DNA from: Wolbachia pipientis
Lineage (GTDB): Bacteria > Pseudomonadota > Alphaproteobacteria > Rickettsiales > Anaplasmataceae
NCBI RefSeq assembly: GCF_030373985.1
Contig: NZ_JAUCRB010000005.1
Span: 32,177 to 96,176 of the forward strand
Length of the DNA: 64,000 nucleotides
Direction of reading: 5' to 3'
In this document: piece by piece, positions 1-13,033 of the stretch
Layout of the letters: each line of letters starts with the position of its first letter
Position numbering within the stretch: position 1 is the first letter of the stretch
The notes under the pieces: generated by a model
What the model saw: the letters and a program-made list of their open reading frames with translations, nothing else
The model's database searches: none
Told to the model about the DNA's origin: nothing
Translations under genes and position numbers: made by a program

Positions 1-344
1 ACTTTTGCGCCTCTTACTATCAGAAAATCTATTAACTCCTTATCATCTAGTAGTGCAGCAAGGTGCAGTGAAGTAAATCCATTTTTATCCTTAGAATTAA
101 TTGTCAGTTGATTAACAAGAAGTTAAGCAATTTTCTTGTGCCCATGCATAACAGCATAATGCAGTGGATTTCTACTTTCGTTGTCTATGGCACTAAAATC
201 AGCTTCATGCTCTAACAATGATTTTACTTTAGCTACATCACCTTCTTTTGTAAATTTATGCAAAAGAGTAATTCCATTTACATCTTTTGAGTTAATATCA
301 AATCCACTCTCTACTAATTGGTTTATATCTTCCTCATGCGCCAT
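1..344 (-). pseudogene. Ankyrin-repeat gene, interrupted by an in-frame stop, runs off the left edge
   Basis: Reading leftward from an ATG at 344 (MAHEEDINQLVESGF...), the frame encodes ankyrin repeats with the usual signatures (NGITLLHKFTKEGD, NPLHYAVMHGHKKIA). A TAA at 123-125 stops it, but the same frame goes on to the window edge with more ankyrin sequence (LLVNQL..., KNGFTSLHLAALLDDKEL), so the stop is a nonsense mutation in a longer gene. A TTG at 365 is a possible but less likely start. Ankyrin proteins of Wolbachia are often candidate host-interacting effectors; this copy is probably inactive or truncated. The rest of the gene lies outside the window. Confidence 0.8.
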
Positions 345-689
345 ACCGTTTGAATTTCTAATCAAACCCCTCTCGCATCAATAATATTCTTAATTAATTA
401 AGTTTGAGTGAATCTGCGAGAAGTATATTAGACTTCTTGTATACCCATATAACAAACTTTTGACAGAGCATTAGGGTTATCCAGAAACGAAAAAGTTGCT
501 TAACAAGCCTCGGCAACTTCCTTATCATGAAACTAAAGCTATTAATTTATTTTCAATTTGTGCAGATTAAACGATGAAAGTACAGCGTAGTTGGTGTATT
601 GTGTTTAATTTTTTGCACTATGTGCACCTTATATCTTTATAAACCTTACCTAGGGCTCCAGAGATTTTTCCCCTATATAAGCTGAAACG

Positions 690-826
690 CGCTTATAAAG
701 CGTTTAAGACAGTATAGAACGTCAAATTGAAGGATTAGAGAGTGAAAACCAGCTATCACGTGATTTCTTTTGCCTTTTTTTCGCTTAGTAAATTTCTTAG
801 CATTTACAGCTAAAGCAATTTAAGAC
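690..826 (+). repeat. Dispersed repeat, copy 1
   Basis: This stretch begins with the small inverted repeat CGCTTATAAAGCG and ends in a pyrimidine-rich tract followed by AGTAAATTTCTTAGCATTTACAG-like sequence. The same order of blocks recurs near 18.5 kb and 49.6 kb (plus strand) and at the right end of the window (minus strand). Copies are clearly related but diverged. I see no gene in the whole gap from 366 to 917; the part left of 690 shows only weak similarity to the longer copies (for example CTTATCATGAAACTAAAG near 521-538). Confidence 0.6.
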
Positions 827-917
827 ACACAAAAAACGCTAATATTTTAAATAATTACCTTTTTTCTAGCTTATGCAAGAAGTCTATTATAATTTGCTTG
901 GACAGGAACCAGTGTTT

Positions 918-1592
918 TTACTTATAACTCACTTTCACGCAATATCGATCGTTCTTAAAAAGCACTCTAACGTTTTTTATTCCTTGATTACGAAGCTTTG
1001 ATGCGGCTGATTTAGCAGCCTGAGCGTTTACAAAAAATGCGACATATCCCTTACTTTCTGCACTGTCTTGTTTTGGGTGACGTTTTTGCACTTCTTTTTC
1101 ATACTGCTTTCTATAATGAGGAGTTTTTTGTATTAACCGTTCCGACATTTTCCTTAAATACTGAACCTTTACCTTTGCAAGCCCAGATTTATGAAGTCCT
1201 AAAACTTTCGCTGCCTTTTCTGATAGATCTATTATCCTACCTTCAACAAATGGCCCTCTATCGTTAATCCTTATAACAAGTTTCCTTCCATTTTCTAAGT
1301 TAGTGACAAGAACAAAGCAAGGCAGAGGCAAAGTCTTATGTGCCGCAGAAATTAAGTGACGGTTAAACACTTCACCATTTGCTGTAAGTGTGCCATGATC
1401 TTCTATTCCATACCAAGAAGCTATTCCTACTTCTTCGTGATGATTACAATGTTTTGGATGATAAGTTATACCATTGACTGTGTAGCTATTACCAATTTTG
1501 TAATGACCTGCAGTATCATTACACCTACTGCGAAAACCGCAACTACTTATCAAAACAAACATTAGGCATAGAAGGGCTAGATTTTTTATCAT
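918..1592 (-). CDS. rlpA: RlpA-like septal ring lytic transglycosylase lipoprotein
   Basis: The 224-residue product starts with a lipoprotein signal peptide (hydrophobic residues 4-15, lipobox LISSC with Cys18). A double-psi beta-barrel domain follows at about 54-135 ([31 protein letters not shown]). A short SPOR domain sits at the C terminus (about 178-224). In the family, the barrel cuts glycan strands lacking stem peptides and SPOR binds such denuded glycan at the septum; the protein sits at the outer membrane. It is divergent from murC, so the two may share a control region. Its presence fits a bacterium that keeps a reduced peptidoglycan-like layer. Confidence 0.9.
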   Translation of the reverse strand: MIKNLALLCLMFVLISSCGFRSRCNDTAGHYKIGNSYTVNGITYHPKHCNHHEEVGIASWYGIEDHGTLTANGEVFNRHLISAAHKTLPLPCFVLVTNLENGRKLVIRINDRGPFVEGRIIDLSEKAAKVLGLHKSGLAKVKVQYLRKMSERLIQKTPHYRKQYEKEVQKRHPKQDSAESKGYVAFFVNAQAAKSAASKLRNQGIKNVRVLFKNDRYCVKVSYK

Positions 1593-1678
1593 TGTATTTA
1601 GTGAAAGGGTTCGATACCATGAGGATTGTAAGTTATACTATAATAAATTTGGTAATAAGTAAACGTTTACTGCCAAAT

Positions 1679-5446
<3,768 letters not shown>

Positions 5447-5818
5447 ATTTCCTATTCAATAGCCATGCAGGTGCTTATAAACTAAATCCTATTGATAGGT
5501 CCTACCTAACTTCAGCTTGAGTAGTTCTTTGTTAAGAATACGGAATTTAGGGATAGAACCTCCCCCATGTAAAAAAGATTCAGGAAAAGTGAGCACACCT
5601 TAGACAGAAATGTATGTATCCTTGCAAGCAATACATTTTTTACTAAATTTGGTTGTTTAATAAAAAAGCCTTCAGGCGGAGATAAATTTTGAGCTTTTCA
5701 AACATCTCTACTGTAATTAGAGTAACATTGGATAAATAAATAAAGTAATTTTTTATATGGTAGATATCCAGAAATTTTAATTTTGTTTTAGCTATCGGTC
5801 AGCTTAAGGTTAAATATC
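5447..5818. other. Intergenic region, obgE to ssrA
   Basis: No convincing ORF on either strand. It holds one terminator-like hairpin (listed separately) and otherwise AT-rich sequence. An unrecognised small RNA ending at that hairpin cannot be excluded, but I find no known RNA family here. Confidence 0.5.
5608..5640 (+). terminator. Terminator-like hairpin
   Basis: AAATGTAT at 5608-5615 pairs with ATACATTT beginning at 5631. The loop contains the small palindrome CTTGCAAG, and the right arm runs into a T tract. It lies about 160 bases after obgE, so it could end the murC-eno-obgE transcript. The stem is AT-rich and would be weak. Confidence 0.4.
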
Positions 5819-5847
5819 TTGACATTTATTAGACATTACTATATAAT
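5819..5847 (+). promoter_or_regulatory. Sigma-70 type promoter of ssrA
   Basis: TTGACA at 5819-5824 and TATAAT at 5842-5847 are both perfect consensus boxes with ideal 17-base spacing. Transcription should begin near 5854, just upstream of the tmRNA acceptor piece. It is the strongest promoter I can find in this AT-rich window, which fits a highly expressed stable RNA. Confidence 0.85.
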
Positions 5848-5854
5848 AGCCATG

Positions 5855-6150
5855 TGCGTTTTATACACTACAGCAATAAAATTACCTTGTAATAGGTGTA
5901 TTGGACCCGAGGGCAGTGCTCGGCGCCTCCACCATATTTTTAATTCACATGGGGGCGAATAAGGATCGACATGCATAGTAAAGATGGTAACTTTGCTCGG
6001 TTAGACACCACCGCTAAGAGTTCATAATTTAAATGCAAACGATAATTTTGCTGCCGATGGTAATGTAGCATTAGCTGCTTAATTTAAGTACTATAATTTC
6101 ATTACTACAAGCACGGTTCAGGGGACACCGGGTAACAGAAGTTCCCCAAG
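5855..6150 (+). ncRNA. ssrA: tmRNA, circularly permuted two-piece form
   Basis: The gene has the alphaproteobacterial permuted order: acceptor piece first, coding piece second. The acceptor piece ends in CGCCTCC-A-CCA at 5924-5934, preceded by a T-arm-like hairpin CCGAG/CTCGG. After a 16-base spacer the coding piece begins at 5951 with GGGGGCG, which pairs with CGCCTCC. That includes a G-U pair at the third position, the alanine identity element. The tag frame follows at 6035-6082. A hairpin GGGGAC...GTTCCCC at 6121-6147 lies near the 3' end. The outer ends (5855, 6150) are estimates. The RNA rescues stalled ribosomes and tags the unfinished protein for proteolysis. Confidence 0.93.
6035..6082 (+). 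other. tmRNA tag reading frame, ANDNFAADGNVALAA
   Basis: From the resume codon GCA at 6035 the frame reads ANDNFAADGNVALAA and stops at TAA 6080-6082. The ANDNF start is typical of alphaproteobacterial tags and is the kind of element bound by the SspB adaptor; the LAA end is the ClpX degron. The adaptor and both ClpXP subunits are encoded in this same window. Confidence 0.9.
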
Positions 6151-6172
6151 AGTTGACGTGTATAAGAGTTAT

Positions 6173-6610
6173 ATGGATAAAGCAGATTACAAGAAATCAC
6201 TTAACTCTACTAAGTTTCAAGTTATCAAAAAGGTTTTAGATATCATATCAGTTAACGGTTTTACTCCGCACTTAGAAATATTATTTTTCACGTACATTAA
6301 TGGTGTTATCGTGCCAGACTACCTGAGAAGGTCATACCCTACTCAAATGCTTATTATATTACAGTATCAATTTTATGATTTAAAAGTTTTTGAGGATAAA
6401 TTTAGAGTCAGTTTAAGTTTCCATGGGAAACGGGAGCAAGTCACTATACCATTTTTTGCTATTAATGAGTTTCGTGATAAAGTTTCGGGAGATGTTTTAA
6501 TATTTGACAAAATCAGCATCAATTCTGAAAAAGAATATAAAAGTGAAAAATGTACTGAAGAATTACCAAATGGCAGTATTATATCCATAGACCAACTTCG
6601 TGATAAGTAG
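6173..6610 (+). CDS. sspB: SspB-like ClpXP adaptor (alphaproteobacterial type)
   Basis: The 145-residue product matches the alphaproteobacterial SspB fold: a short N-terminal helical part, then HLEILFFTY, GVIVPDYLRRSYP, MLIILQYQFYDLKV, FRVSLSFHGKREQVTIPFFAI, and a charged, less conserved tail. Known SspB proteins are dimers that bind the N-terminal part of the tmRNA tag and tether the substrate to ClpX. The gene lies directly downstream of ssrA, with the tmRNA 3' end only about 20-50 bases from its start, so they may be co-transcribed. A GTG at 6158 is an alternative start. The C-terminal tail should hold the ClpX-binding peptide but I cannot pinpoint it. Confidence 0.85.
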   Translation: MDKADYKKSLNSTKFQVIKKVLDIISVNGFTPHLEILFFTYINGVIVPDYLRRSYPTQMLIILQYQFYDLKVFEDKFRVSLSFHGKREQVTIPFFAINEFRDKVSGDVLIFDKISINSEKEYKSEKCTEELPNGSIISIDQLRDK

Positions 6611-6920
6611 TTGCTTATGAGATGTTTAAAAGTCTTTTCTCTGGCTTTGACAGAATCTCGTTTGACTTTATTGCTGTATAACAATCATCACTAAAAAAGA
6701 TCTCTCAAACCTATATAAAAAGGCTATAGAGAGATTTACTTTACCTATGACCTGTTTTATTAGTAATAAATTACCAAATACTTTCTCACTTTTTAATTAA
6801 CTTCATTAAACATTAGAATAATAAATTATGTTTATTTAACTCTTGATTAAAATATTAATTGCCTAACAATATAAATTGCTATATTCTCAACTAGTATAAT
6901 TAAGAATTTAAGTGATTAAT
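6611..6920. other. Intergenic, with a weak inverted repeat
   Basis: No ORF is supported. An inverted repeat ATCTCTC (about 6701) and GAGAGAT (about 6728), with an A/T-rich loop, could be a weak end signal for sspB. Nothing else is recognised. Confidence 0.3.
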
Positions 6921-8119
6921 ATGCCAAAATATGCTAAGAAATATACTAATAATATTGCTGAGTCTAATACATTAAGAGTTTACTCTTTCAAAGATAATTC
7001 TCAAATTAGAGTGTTTTTCAAAACTGTAAATGGAGAATTTGATAGAGTTTTTCGGGACAAAAAGTGACGAAGTTCTTAAATTAAGCTACCAATCTAAAAG
7101 GTCATAAAAACAAATTTGCCATTAGTAAAAATGTAGAACAGTGTATTATTTAAGATATAAAATGTATAAGTAGAATTAATGGCAGATATATAATAAAGAA
7201 TCTATCACCTGATAAACAATATGAAGAACTATTTAAAAGTGAGCAAGCCATCCAATCTGATTTAAATAGTTTTATGTCACGCAGCATATCAAAAAGCGTG
7301 CACTTGAAAGATAGATTTGAAGAAATCTTGGACTTTGACCCCGAAGAAGGGTTATGTCACACGTTAAACTATTTTATTGTTCTATAGGATTGAAGAATAA
7401 AGAAGATTTTATTAAGCTTTTCAGTCTTGACAGTGCTGTATCTGAGCAAGATTTTATAACTTATGTTATTGATAAAAGCGAAAAACAAGCACCTAAATTA
7501 CTAGCAATACAAATGCTGCTAAAGTGCTTACTTATTTTTGACGTTCAGAGCATTGACAAACGTGAAGGGTATCCATTTTATACAAACGAAGTAATATCGA
7601 ACAATCACGTGAAGATTTATCCTTTATAAGAAGGGCAAGTCCATATTGATCAAGAACGAGTCAACCGTGTCTTAAATGATATAAGAACCGGGCATTACTT
7701 AGAATTTAATTTCTCCTGTTATACTTATAATAAAAAAGGTAACACTGATAATACTCATTACTCTTCTTATGAAGAAAGTGACAGTGGTGACTCTATAGAG
7801 AGTAATGATTATAACGAAGGCGCTACATATTATATTCTGGTCTATAAAGCGAGAAAATAGTAAATATGTATTTTTTGATTCTAACAAAGGAGTAATTGGT
7901 TTTTGCCCTAACACATGAATTGCTAACTTAACTTCTGAAGGAACTTTTGAGGTAGTAGAGTTAACTGTAAATTCTTACCCATATGATAAATATATTGAAA
8001 ATTCTCCGACTTTTCCTGATGGTTGTGAGATTTTTATTACACTTAGAAACGCAACATCAATGTTAGAGAAAGCTGAAAAATTTTACGAAACAACAAAAGG
8101 CATAAGCTCAAAGTTATAG
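6921..8119 (+). pseudogene. Decayed gene, possibly a YopT-like (C58) cysteine protease
   Basis: Pieces in all three plus-strand frames line up as one former protein of about 400 residues. They are MPKYAKKYTNNIAESN... (6921-7067), NGRYIIKNLSPDKQ...DPEEGLCHTLNYF (7180-7385), the 91-codon open stretch at 7354-7629, then the same frame after a stop (EGQVHIDQERVNRV..., to 7860), and finally SKYVFFDSNKGVIGFCPNT / IANLTSEGTFEVVEL... ending at TAG 8119. At least three stops and two frameshifts break it. The order GLC...(long helical part)...YVFFDSNKG resembles the Cys and Asp regions of YopT-type proteases, but the expected GHA histidine motif is not visible. The family call is a guess. Confidence 0.55.
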
Positions 8120-8252
8120 ACATACCAGTTAATAAGCAGACTAATAAGTTATTATTTACACCTGTCCTAGTGTAAAAATGAATAATTGTTGTAAGACTTG
8201 ATTTATACTACGCTACATAATAAATTTTAGTGTAAATTAGTGAAGATTAGCT

Positions 8253-8528
8253 ATGCATCCAATCATATACTTACTTAACCTGCTACTTGATCTTTATAGC
8301 TTCATTCTAATATGTTGGGTTATCCTAGATTGGCTAATTAAGCTCAATGTGATAAGCATGTATAACGAAGTCGTAAGCAACGTAATGCACACTTTGAACC
8401 GACTCACCCATCTACCACTAAAGGTTATGAGAAGGTATATACAGCCGTTTAACGGGCTGGATTTGTCTGTAATGGTATTGCTAATAGTAATTCACCTTGT
8501 AAAATATACAATAAATTACTACTTTTAA
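8253..8528 (+). CDS. YggT family membrane protein
   Basis: The 91-residue protein has two hydrophobic segments (about residues 3-28 and 68-88) separated by a short polar part with TLNRLTHLPLKVMRRYIQP, the typical YggT arrangement. Function of the family is unclear; members have been linked to membrane or osmotic homeostasis and sit near division genes in many bacteria. It ends 4 bases before ftsK and is probably in one transcript with it. Confidence 0.85.
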   Translation: MHPIIYLLNLLLDLYSFILICWVILDWLIKLNVISMYNEVVSNVMHTLNRLTHLPLKVMRRYIQPFNGLDLSVMVLLIVIHLVKYTINYYF

Positions 8529-8532
8529 GTAG

Positions 8533-10656
8533 ATGTTAAAAAAATACCTGAAATCAGTAATATACCTATCGCTCCTAATATATATATATATATCAGTTCT
8601 TAGCTACAACTATAAAGACCCATCCCTAAACACAGCCACAGATGAAGAAGTGACGAATTTAGGTGGAATAGTAGGTTCGTATTTAGCTGATATATTAGTT
8701 CAATTTCTTGGATTAACTAGTATAGCAGTAGCTACAACAGCAGTTTATTTTTTGATCTCTAGGCCATCAAAAAGGTTGCTGAAAATTCTTTACTTAACAT
8801 TAGTCAATTTAGGAGTATGCGCTATGTTACCACAACTTTCACTCGGCATCACTGCAAGGTATATGCATGGTGGAGTAATAGGAAATTTACTAACTAATAA
8901 CTGCCCATTTTACGTATTCACTATAGCAATATCTATAGGTGTTGTAGGTCTGATTGGTTGGAAGAGAATAATTTACTCTCTACTCTTCCTATGTAAAGAG
9001 ATAACTTACCTTTTTGTAAAGGTTCTGTTTTTTAGATTACGTAAAACTGCTGAGTATTCAATTACACCATCAGTAGTAGAGGCAGAACATGGAACTCAAA
9101 TTACCACCAGACAACAACCAAAAGAAAGACAGAAAAAAACTACCAGAGAAATTTTTGAACCTTCTGATAAATTTGAGTTTCCAAGCATTCATTTACTTTC
9201 TAAGTCAGAAGAATCTTTGCAGAGAAAACATCTGAATGAAATTGAAAGCAATAAGAACTTATCTTTGTTGGAGCAGGTCCTTAATGATTTTGGCGTGCAA
9301 GGAAAAATTATCAGTGTATGCTATGGGCCAGTTGTGACTTTATATAAGCTTGAACCACAAGCTGGCACGAAATCTGCAAGAGTAATTGGCCTTGCAGATG
9401 ACATTGCACGTTCAATGAGTGCACTCTCTGCGCGTATTTCAATAATACGTGGACAAAATGCTATGGGAATAGAGTTACCAAACAAGGAAAGAGAAATTGT
9501 CATGCTGCGTGATTTACTCGAATCTTCAGAATATCAAAATGCAAATTTAAATCTTCCAATTGCGCTTGGCAAAGAAATAAGCGGGAAACCAGTTGTTGCG
9601 GATCTGGCCAAAATGCCTCACTTGCTTGTTGCTGGAACCACAGGATCAGGCAAATCAGTTGCGATTAACACTATGATTCTTTCACTCGTTTATCGATTAA
9701 GCCCTGATGAATGTAAAATGATAATGATCGACCCCAAGATGCTTGAGCTTTCAATATATGATACAATACCGCATCTAATAACACCAGTAGTAACAGAGCC
9801 AAAAAAAGCTGTTATTGCTCTTAAGTGGATAGTAAAAGAGATGGAAAATCGCTATCGCATGATGTCGTATTTAAACGTACGCAATGTAATAAACTATAAC
9901 CAAAAAATTACGGAAGCGATAAATAGCGGAACAGAATTAGAGCGTGTCGTGCAAATTGGGTTTAACTCAACAACAGGCAAACCTTTGTTTGAAAAAATGC
10001 CGATTAAAATGGAGACGTTTCCGTACATTGTGGTGATTGTAGATGAAATGGCAGATTTAATGCTTGTTGCTGGTAAAGAAATAGAGTGCTCCATTCAACG
10101 TTTAGCCCAGATGGCTCGTGCTGCAGGAATACACATCATAATGGCAACACAACGTCCATCTGTGGATGTGATAACAGGCGTGATAAAAGCAAACTTTCCA
10201 ACAAGAATCAGTTTTGCTGTATCTTCTAAGATAGATAGCCGTACAATACTTGGTGAGCAAGGAGCTGAACAATTGCTCGGTATGGGTGATATGCTCTATA
10301 TGGCCTCCGGTGGTAAGATCATTCGAGTCCATGGCCCGTTTGTGAGCGATGACGAAGTGCAAAACATAGTTGATCATCTGAAAACGCAAGGTGAGCCAAA
10401 CTACATGGAGGAAATCACCAAAGAAGATGAAAATTCTTCTACGGAATTGGGTGGTGAAGCAGAGGATGAAGAGAATGATCTATACAAGCAAGCAGTGGCT
10501 ATCATTCAAAGGGATCAAAAAGTTTCAACTAGTTACATTCAACGACAACTTAGAATAGGCTATAACAGAGCTGCAAATATTGTTGAAAGGATGGAAAAAG
10601 AAGGTATTATCAGTGCTCCAAATTACTCAGGAAAGAGAGAGATATTGGTAGAATGA
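8533..10656 (+). CDS. ftsK: DNA translocase FtsK
   Basis: The 707-residue protein has four N-terminal membrane segments (about residues 7-25, 50-72, 80-105, 117-140) and a short charged linker. The motor domain follows, with Walker A GTTGSGKS near residue 370 and Walker B VVIVDEMADL near 500. The C-terminal gamma winged helix (about 645-707, VSTSYIQRQLRIGYNRAANIVERM) reads KOPS-like DNA sites. FtsK pumps chromosome ends across the septum and activates XerCD; both recombinases are in this window. The linker is short compared with enterobacterial FtsK, as is usual in reduced genomes. Confidence 0.96.
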   Translation: MLKKYLKSVIYLSLLIYIYISVLSYNYKDPSLNTATDEEVTNLGGIVGSYLADILVQFLGLTSIAVATTAVYFLISRPSKRLLKILYLTLVNLGVCAMLPQLSLGITARYMHGGVIGNLLTNNCPFYVFTIAISIGVVGLIGWKRIIYSLLFLCKEITYLFVKVLFFRLRKTAEYSITPSVVEAEHGTQITTRQQPKERQKKTTREIFEPSDKFEFPSIHLLSKSEESLQRKHLNEIESNKNLSLLEQVLNDFGVQGKIISVCYGPVVTLYKLEPQAGTKSARVIGLADDIARSMSALSARISIIRGQNAMGIELPNKEREIVMLRDLLESSEYQNANLNLPIALGKEISGKPVVADLAKMPHLLVAGTTGSGKSVAINTMILSLVYRLSPDECKMIMIDPKMLELSIYDTIPHLITPVVTEPKKAVIALKWIVKEMENRYRMMSYLNVRNVINYNQKITEAINSGTELERVVQIGFNSTTGKPLFEKMPIKMETFPYIVVIVDEMADLMLVAGKEIECSIQRLAQMARAAGIHIIMATQRPSVDVITGVIKANFPTRISFAVSSKIDSRTILGEQGAEQLLGMGDMLYMASGGKIIRVHGPFVSDDEVQNIVDHLKTQGEPNYMEEITKEDENSSTELGGEAEDEENDLYKQAVAIIQRDQKVSTSYIQRQLRIGYNRAANIVERMEKEGIISAPNYSGKREILVE

Positions 10657-10722
10657 CTAGCAAATCATCTTTACTATGATATCTGCAAGCAGCTGATATA
10701 ATACTTAATTTAAACAAGATTA

Positions 10723-11703
10723 ATGGGCTTACCTACAAAAATATTTTTCACCTCGTTTATTTTTGGATTTATTCTTTCCCCTTATTTTATAAAGCTTCTA
10801 AAAAAAATCAGCAAAAATGGGCAACCACTCAGGTTATGCGGACCAAAAAGTCATTTAATTACAAAAAGAAATACTCCTACTATGGGTGGGATAGTAATAC
10901 TGATTTCCTCTTTATTACCAATTCTACTTTGGGCTCAGTTAACACCAGAGATTCTATTGCTGGTATTTATAACTCTATTTTTTGTTCTGATTGGATTTAT
11001 TGACGATTATTTAAAATTAAAAGCAAACGACCATCAAGGTTTAGGCACAAAAGCCAAAATACTTATCCAATTTGCTTTTGTCTTGCTTGGTATGTTTGTG
11101 TTTAAATTATACTTCACTGAGGGTTTTACGAAGACGTTCTTATTTAAAGGAATAATGATCGACTTTAGCTACCTATATGTTCCGTTTGCTACATTTGTAA
11201 TAGTCGGCTCTGCTAATGCTGTAAACCTCACAGATGGCATAGATGGCCTTGCTGCAACTCAAGCTATCACTTCTTTTGTTTCTTTAGGACTAGTTGCATA
11301 CGTGACTCAAGCGGACATGAGCATCATTTTATTCTGCATTGCGTTTATAGGAGCGATTTTAAGTTTCTTGTGGTTTAATACACATCCAGCAAAAATATTT
11401 ATGGGTGACGTTGGCAGTTTATCAATCGGTGCAGCTTTAGGATTAACCAGCGTTTTAATTAAAAGGGAAGTGCTTTTCGCTGTTATTGGAATAATCTTTG
11501 TAATAGAAACGCTATCTGTAATTATTCAGGTATTATATTTTAAATACACAAAATTTAGATATGGAGAGGGAAAAAGAGTTTTTTTTATGGCACCAATACA
11601 CCACCATTTTGAGAAGAAGGGATGGTCAGAGAATGAAATAGTTGTGAAATCTTGGATAATTGCTATTACCTGTTCAATCTTCACTATAGCTTTCTTGTTA
11701 TAA
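10723..11703 (+). CDS. mraY: Phospho-MurNAc-pentapeptide translocase
   Basis: MraY makes lipid I by transferring phospho-MurNAc-pentapeptide to undecaprenyl phosphate at the inner membrane. The 326-residue protein has about ten membrane segments. It carries the family motifs IDDYLK (catalytic Asp pair), NAVNLTDGIDGLA, IFMGDVGSLS and the cytoplasmic histidine loop MAPIHHHFEKKGW. It lies 66 bases after ftsK and 6 bases before rnhB. With MurC and MurG also present, the lipid II route is represented at three points in this window. Confidence 0.96.
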   Translation: MGLPTKIFFTSFIFGFILSPYFIKLLKKISKNGQPLRLCGPKSHLITKRNTPTMGGIVILISSLLPILLWAQLTPEILLLVFITLFFVLIGFIDDYLKLKANDHQGLGTKAKILIQFAFVLLGMFVFKLYFTEGFTKTFLFKGIMIDFSYLYVPFATFVIVGSANAVNLTDGIDGLAATQAITSFVSLGLVAYVTQADMSIILFCIAFIGAILSFLWFNTHPAKIFMGDVGSLSIGAALGLTSVLIKREVLFAVIGIIFVIETLSVIIQVLYFKYTKFRYGEGKRVFFMAPIHHHFEKKGWSENEIVVKSWIIAITCSIFTIAFLL

Positions 11704-11709
11704 AAACTT

Positions 11710-12303
11710 ATGGCATATCCAGATTTTACGTTAGAAAATAAATTACCAGGAGTGATAGCAGGGGTGGACGAAGTTGGAAGGGGCCCACTAGCTGGTCCAG
11801 TAATGTCTGCAGCTGTAGTGCTTACCGATAGGGTAATCATTAAAGGAATTAACGATTCAAAGAAATTGACTGCTAAAAATAGGCAAGTTCTATATGAAAA
11901 AATAATGTCTGTTGCAAAGTTTAGTGTAGGGATAGCAAGCGTAGAAGAAATAAATTCATACAATATTTTGCAAGCAACGAAACTTTCAATGGAGCGTGCA
12001 TTGATGGATTTAGGTCTAGAATTAGATTATGTACTGGTTGATGGTAACCAACTACCTAAAGTAAAATGGCAAGTAAAGCCCGTAGTAAACGGCGATAATT
12101 TGAGTATATTAATTGCAGCAGCTTCAATCGTTGCAAAAGTTACAAGAGATCAGCTGATGCAGGAATTGCACAACAAATATCCGGAATACAACTGGTATAA
12201 AAATAAAGGGTATGGGACAAAAGAGCACATAGACGCCATAAACCTTTATGGTGTTACAGAACATCATAGAAAAAACTTTGCACCTATTTTGAAACTACGC
12301 TGA
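11710..12303 (+). CDS. rnhB: Ribonuclease HII
   Basis: RNase HII cuts RNA in RNA-DNA hybrids and removes single ribonucleotides from DNA. The 197-residue protein has the N-terminal motif AGVDEVGRGPLAGPV with the catalytic Asp-Glu pair, a further acidic residue in YVLVDGNQLP, and the conserved IAAASIVAKVTRD. Length is normal. It follows mraY by 6 bases and converges on virB8. Confidence 0.95.
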   Translation: MAYPDFTLENKLPGVIAGVDEVGRGPLAGPVMSAAVVLTDRVIIKGINDSKKLTAKNRQVLYEKIMSVAKFSVGIASVEEINSYNILQATKLSMERALMDLGLELDYVLVDGNQLPKVKWQVKPVVNGDNLSILIAAASIVAKVTRDQLMQELHNKYPEYNWYKNKGYGTKEHIDAINLYGVTEHHRKNFAPILKLR

Positions 12304-12315
12304 ACGAATATAAGA

Positions 12316-12984
12316 TTATTTGTATTTATAACCATCAACAATAAATTTAAATGGTATTATACCGGCTAGAGTTGCTTTTATATTAGACAGAGTAAAGCTG
12401 ATGTCAACAGTCTGATTTTTTACCTCCTTATTTTGCGCAGTTGTAAAAACTACAGTAGCATTTCCAGCAAGTGTGACTAGGTTCTTGATTGATCGATCGA
12501 CAGATAACTTTATTACATTTATGTTGGAAATTTTTCTTTGAGATGAAAGCAAATCACCGGCTTCATTGTTAATTCTTTCCTGAAAATCTTGACAAATTCT
12601 ATATAAAGAATTGTTTTTTATGAAGTTTTTTTGGTACTTTAGTTCGACAACTTTATTAGATTCATACATTTCAACGTATTTACTCACTAAGTACCTTGCT
12701 ACGACAGTGTATTCATCTTCATCTTTACTAAAACTAAGCTTACGCATTACAGAAAACTCATCTTCTGTGTGATCAACATACTTCACAAAATTTAGATCTT
12801 TTTTAATAGGAAGCAACAGATATATGTTCAGTAATAATAAACATAAACACACCAAGAGAAATGATACTATTAGTACCATCCAAGACCTCTCTACTACACA
12901 AAACAGATATCTATGATAGTACCATTCAACTGCTTTACTGAAATAACTCTTGTTTTTTACTGATTCAAGCAGTTTATTTTCCAT
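12316..12984 (-). CDS. virB8: VirB8-like type IV secretion protein (lone copy)
   Basis: The 222-residue protein has a short cytoplasmic N terminus, one membrane segment (about residues 35-60, WMVLIVSFLLVCLC...) and a periplasmic domain of VirB8 type (YVVEMYESN-like region, YRICQDFQERIN, then SVDRSIKNLVTLAGNATVVFTT). VirB8 is an inner-membrane scaffold of the type IV secretion channel. Rickettsiales carry extra virB8 genes away from the main virB operons, and no other virB gene is visible here, so this is probably the second copy. The ATG at 12984 is preferred to one four codons upstream. An orphan gene lies just upstream on the same strand. Confidence 0.8.
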   Translation of the reverse strand: MENKLLESVKNKSYFSKAVEWYYHRYLFCVVERSWMVLIVSFLLVCLCLLLLNIYLLLPIKKDLNFVKYVDHTEDEFSVMRKLSFSKDEDEYTVVARYLVSKYVEMYESNKVVELKYQKNFIKNNSLYRICQDFQERINNEAGDLLSSQRKISNINVIKLSVDRSIKNLVTLAGNATVVFTTAQNKEVKNQTVDISFTLSNIKATLAGIIPFKFIVDGYKYK

Positions 12985-13033
12985 AATATAAAGCACGATT
13001 AGATTGTTACAACAGCAGTAGATCTCAAAAACT

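Noticed and set aside
8580..8600. TATATATATATATATC run at the start of ftsK as a microsatellite
   Set aside because: It encodes the hydrophobic IYIYIYIS part of the first membrane segment and needs no other explanation.
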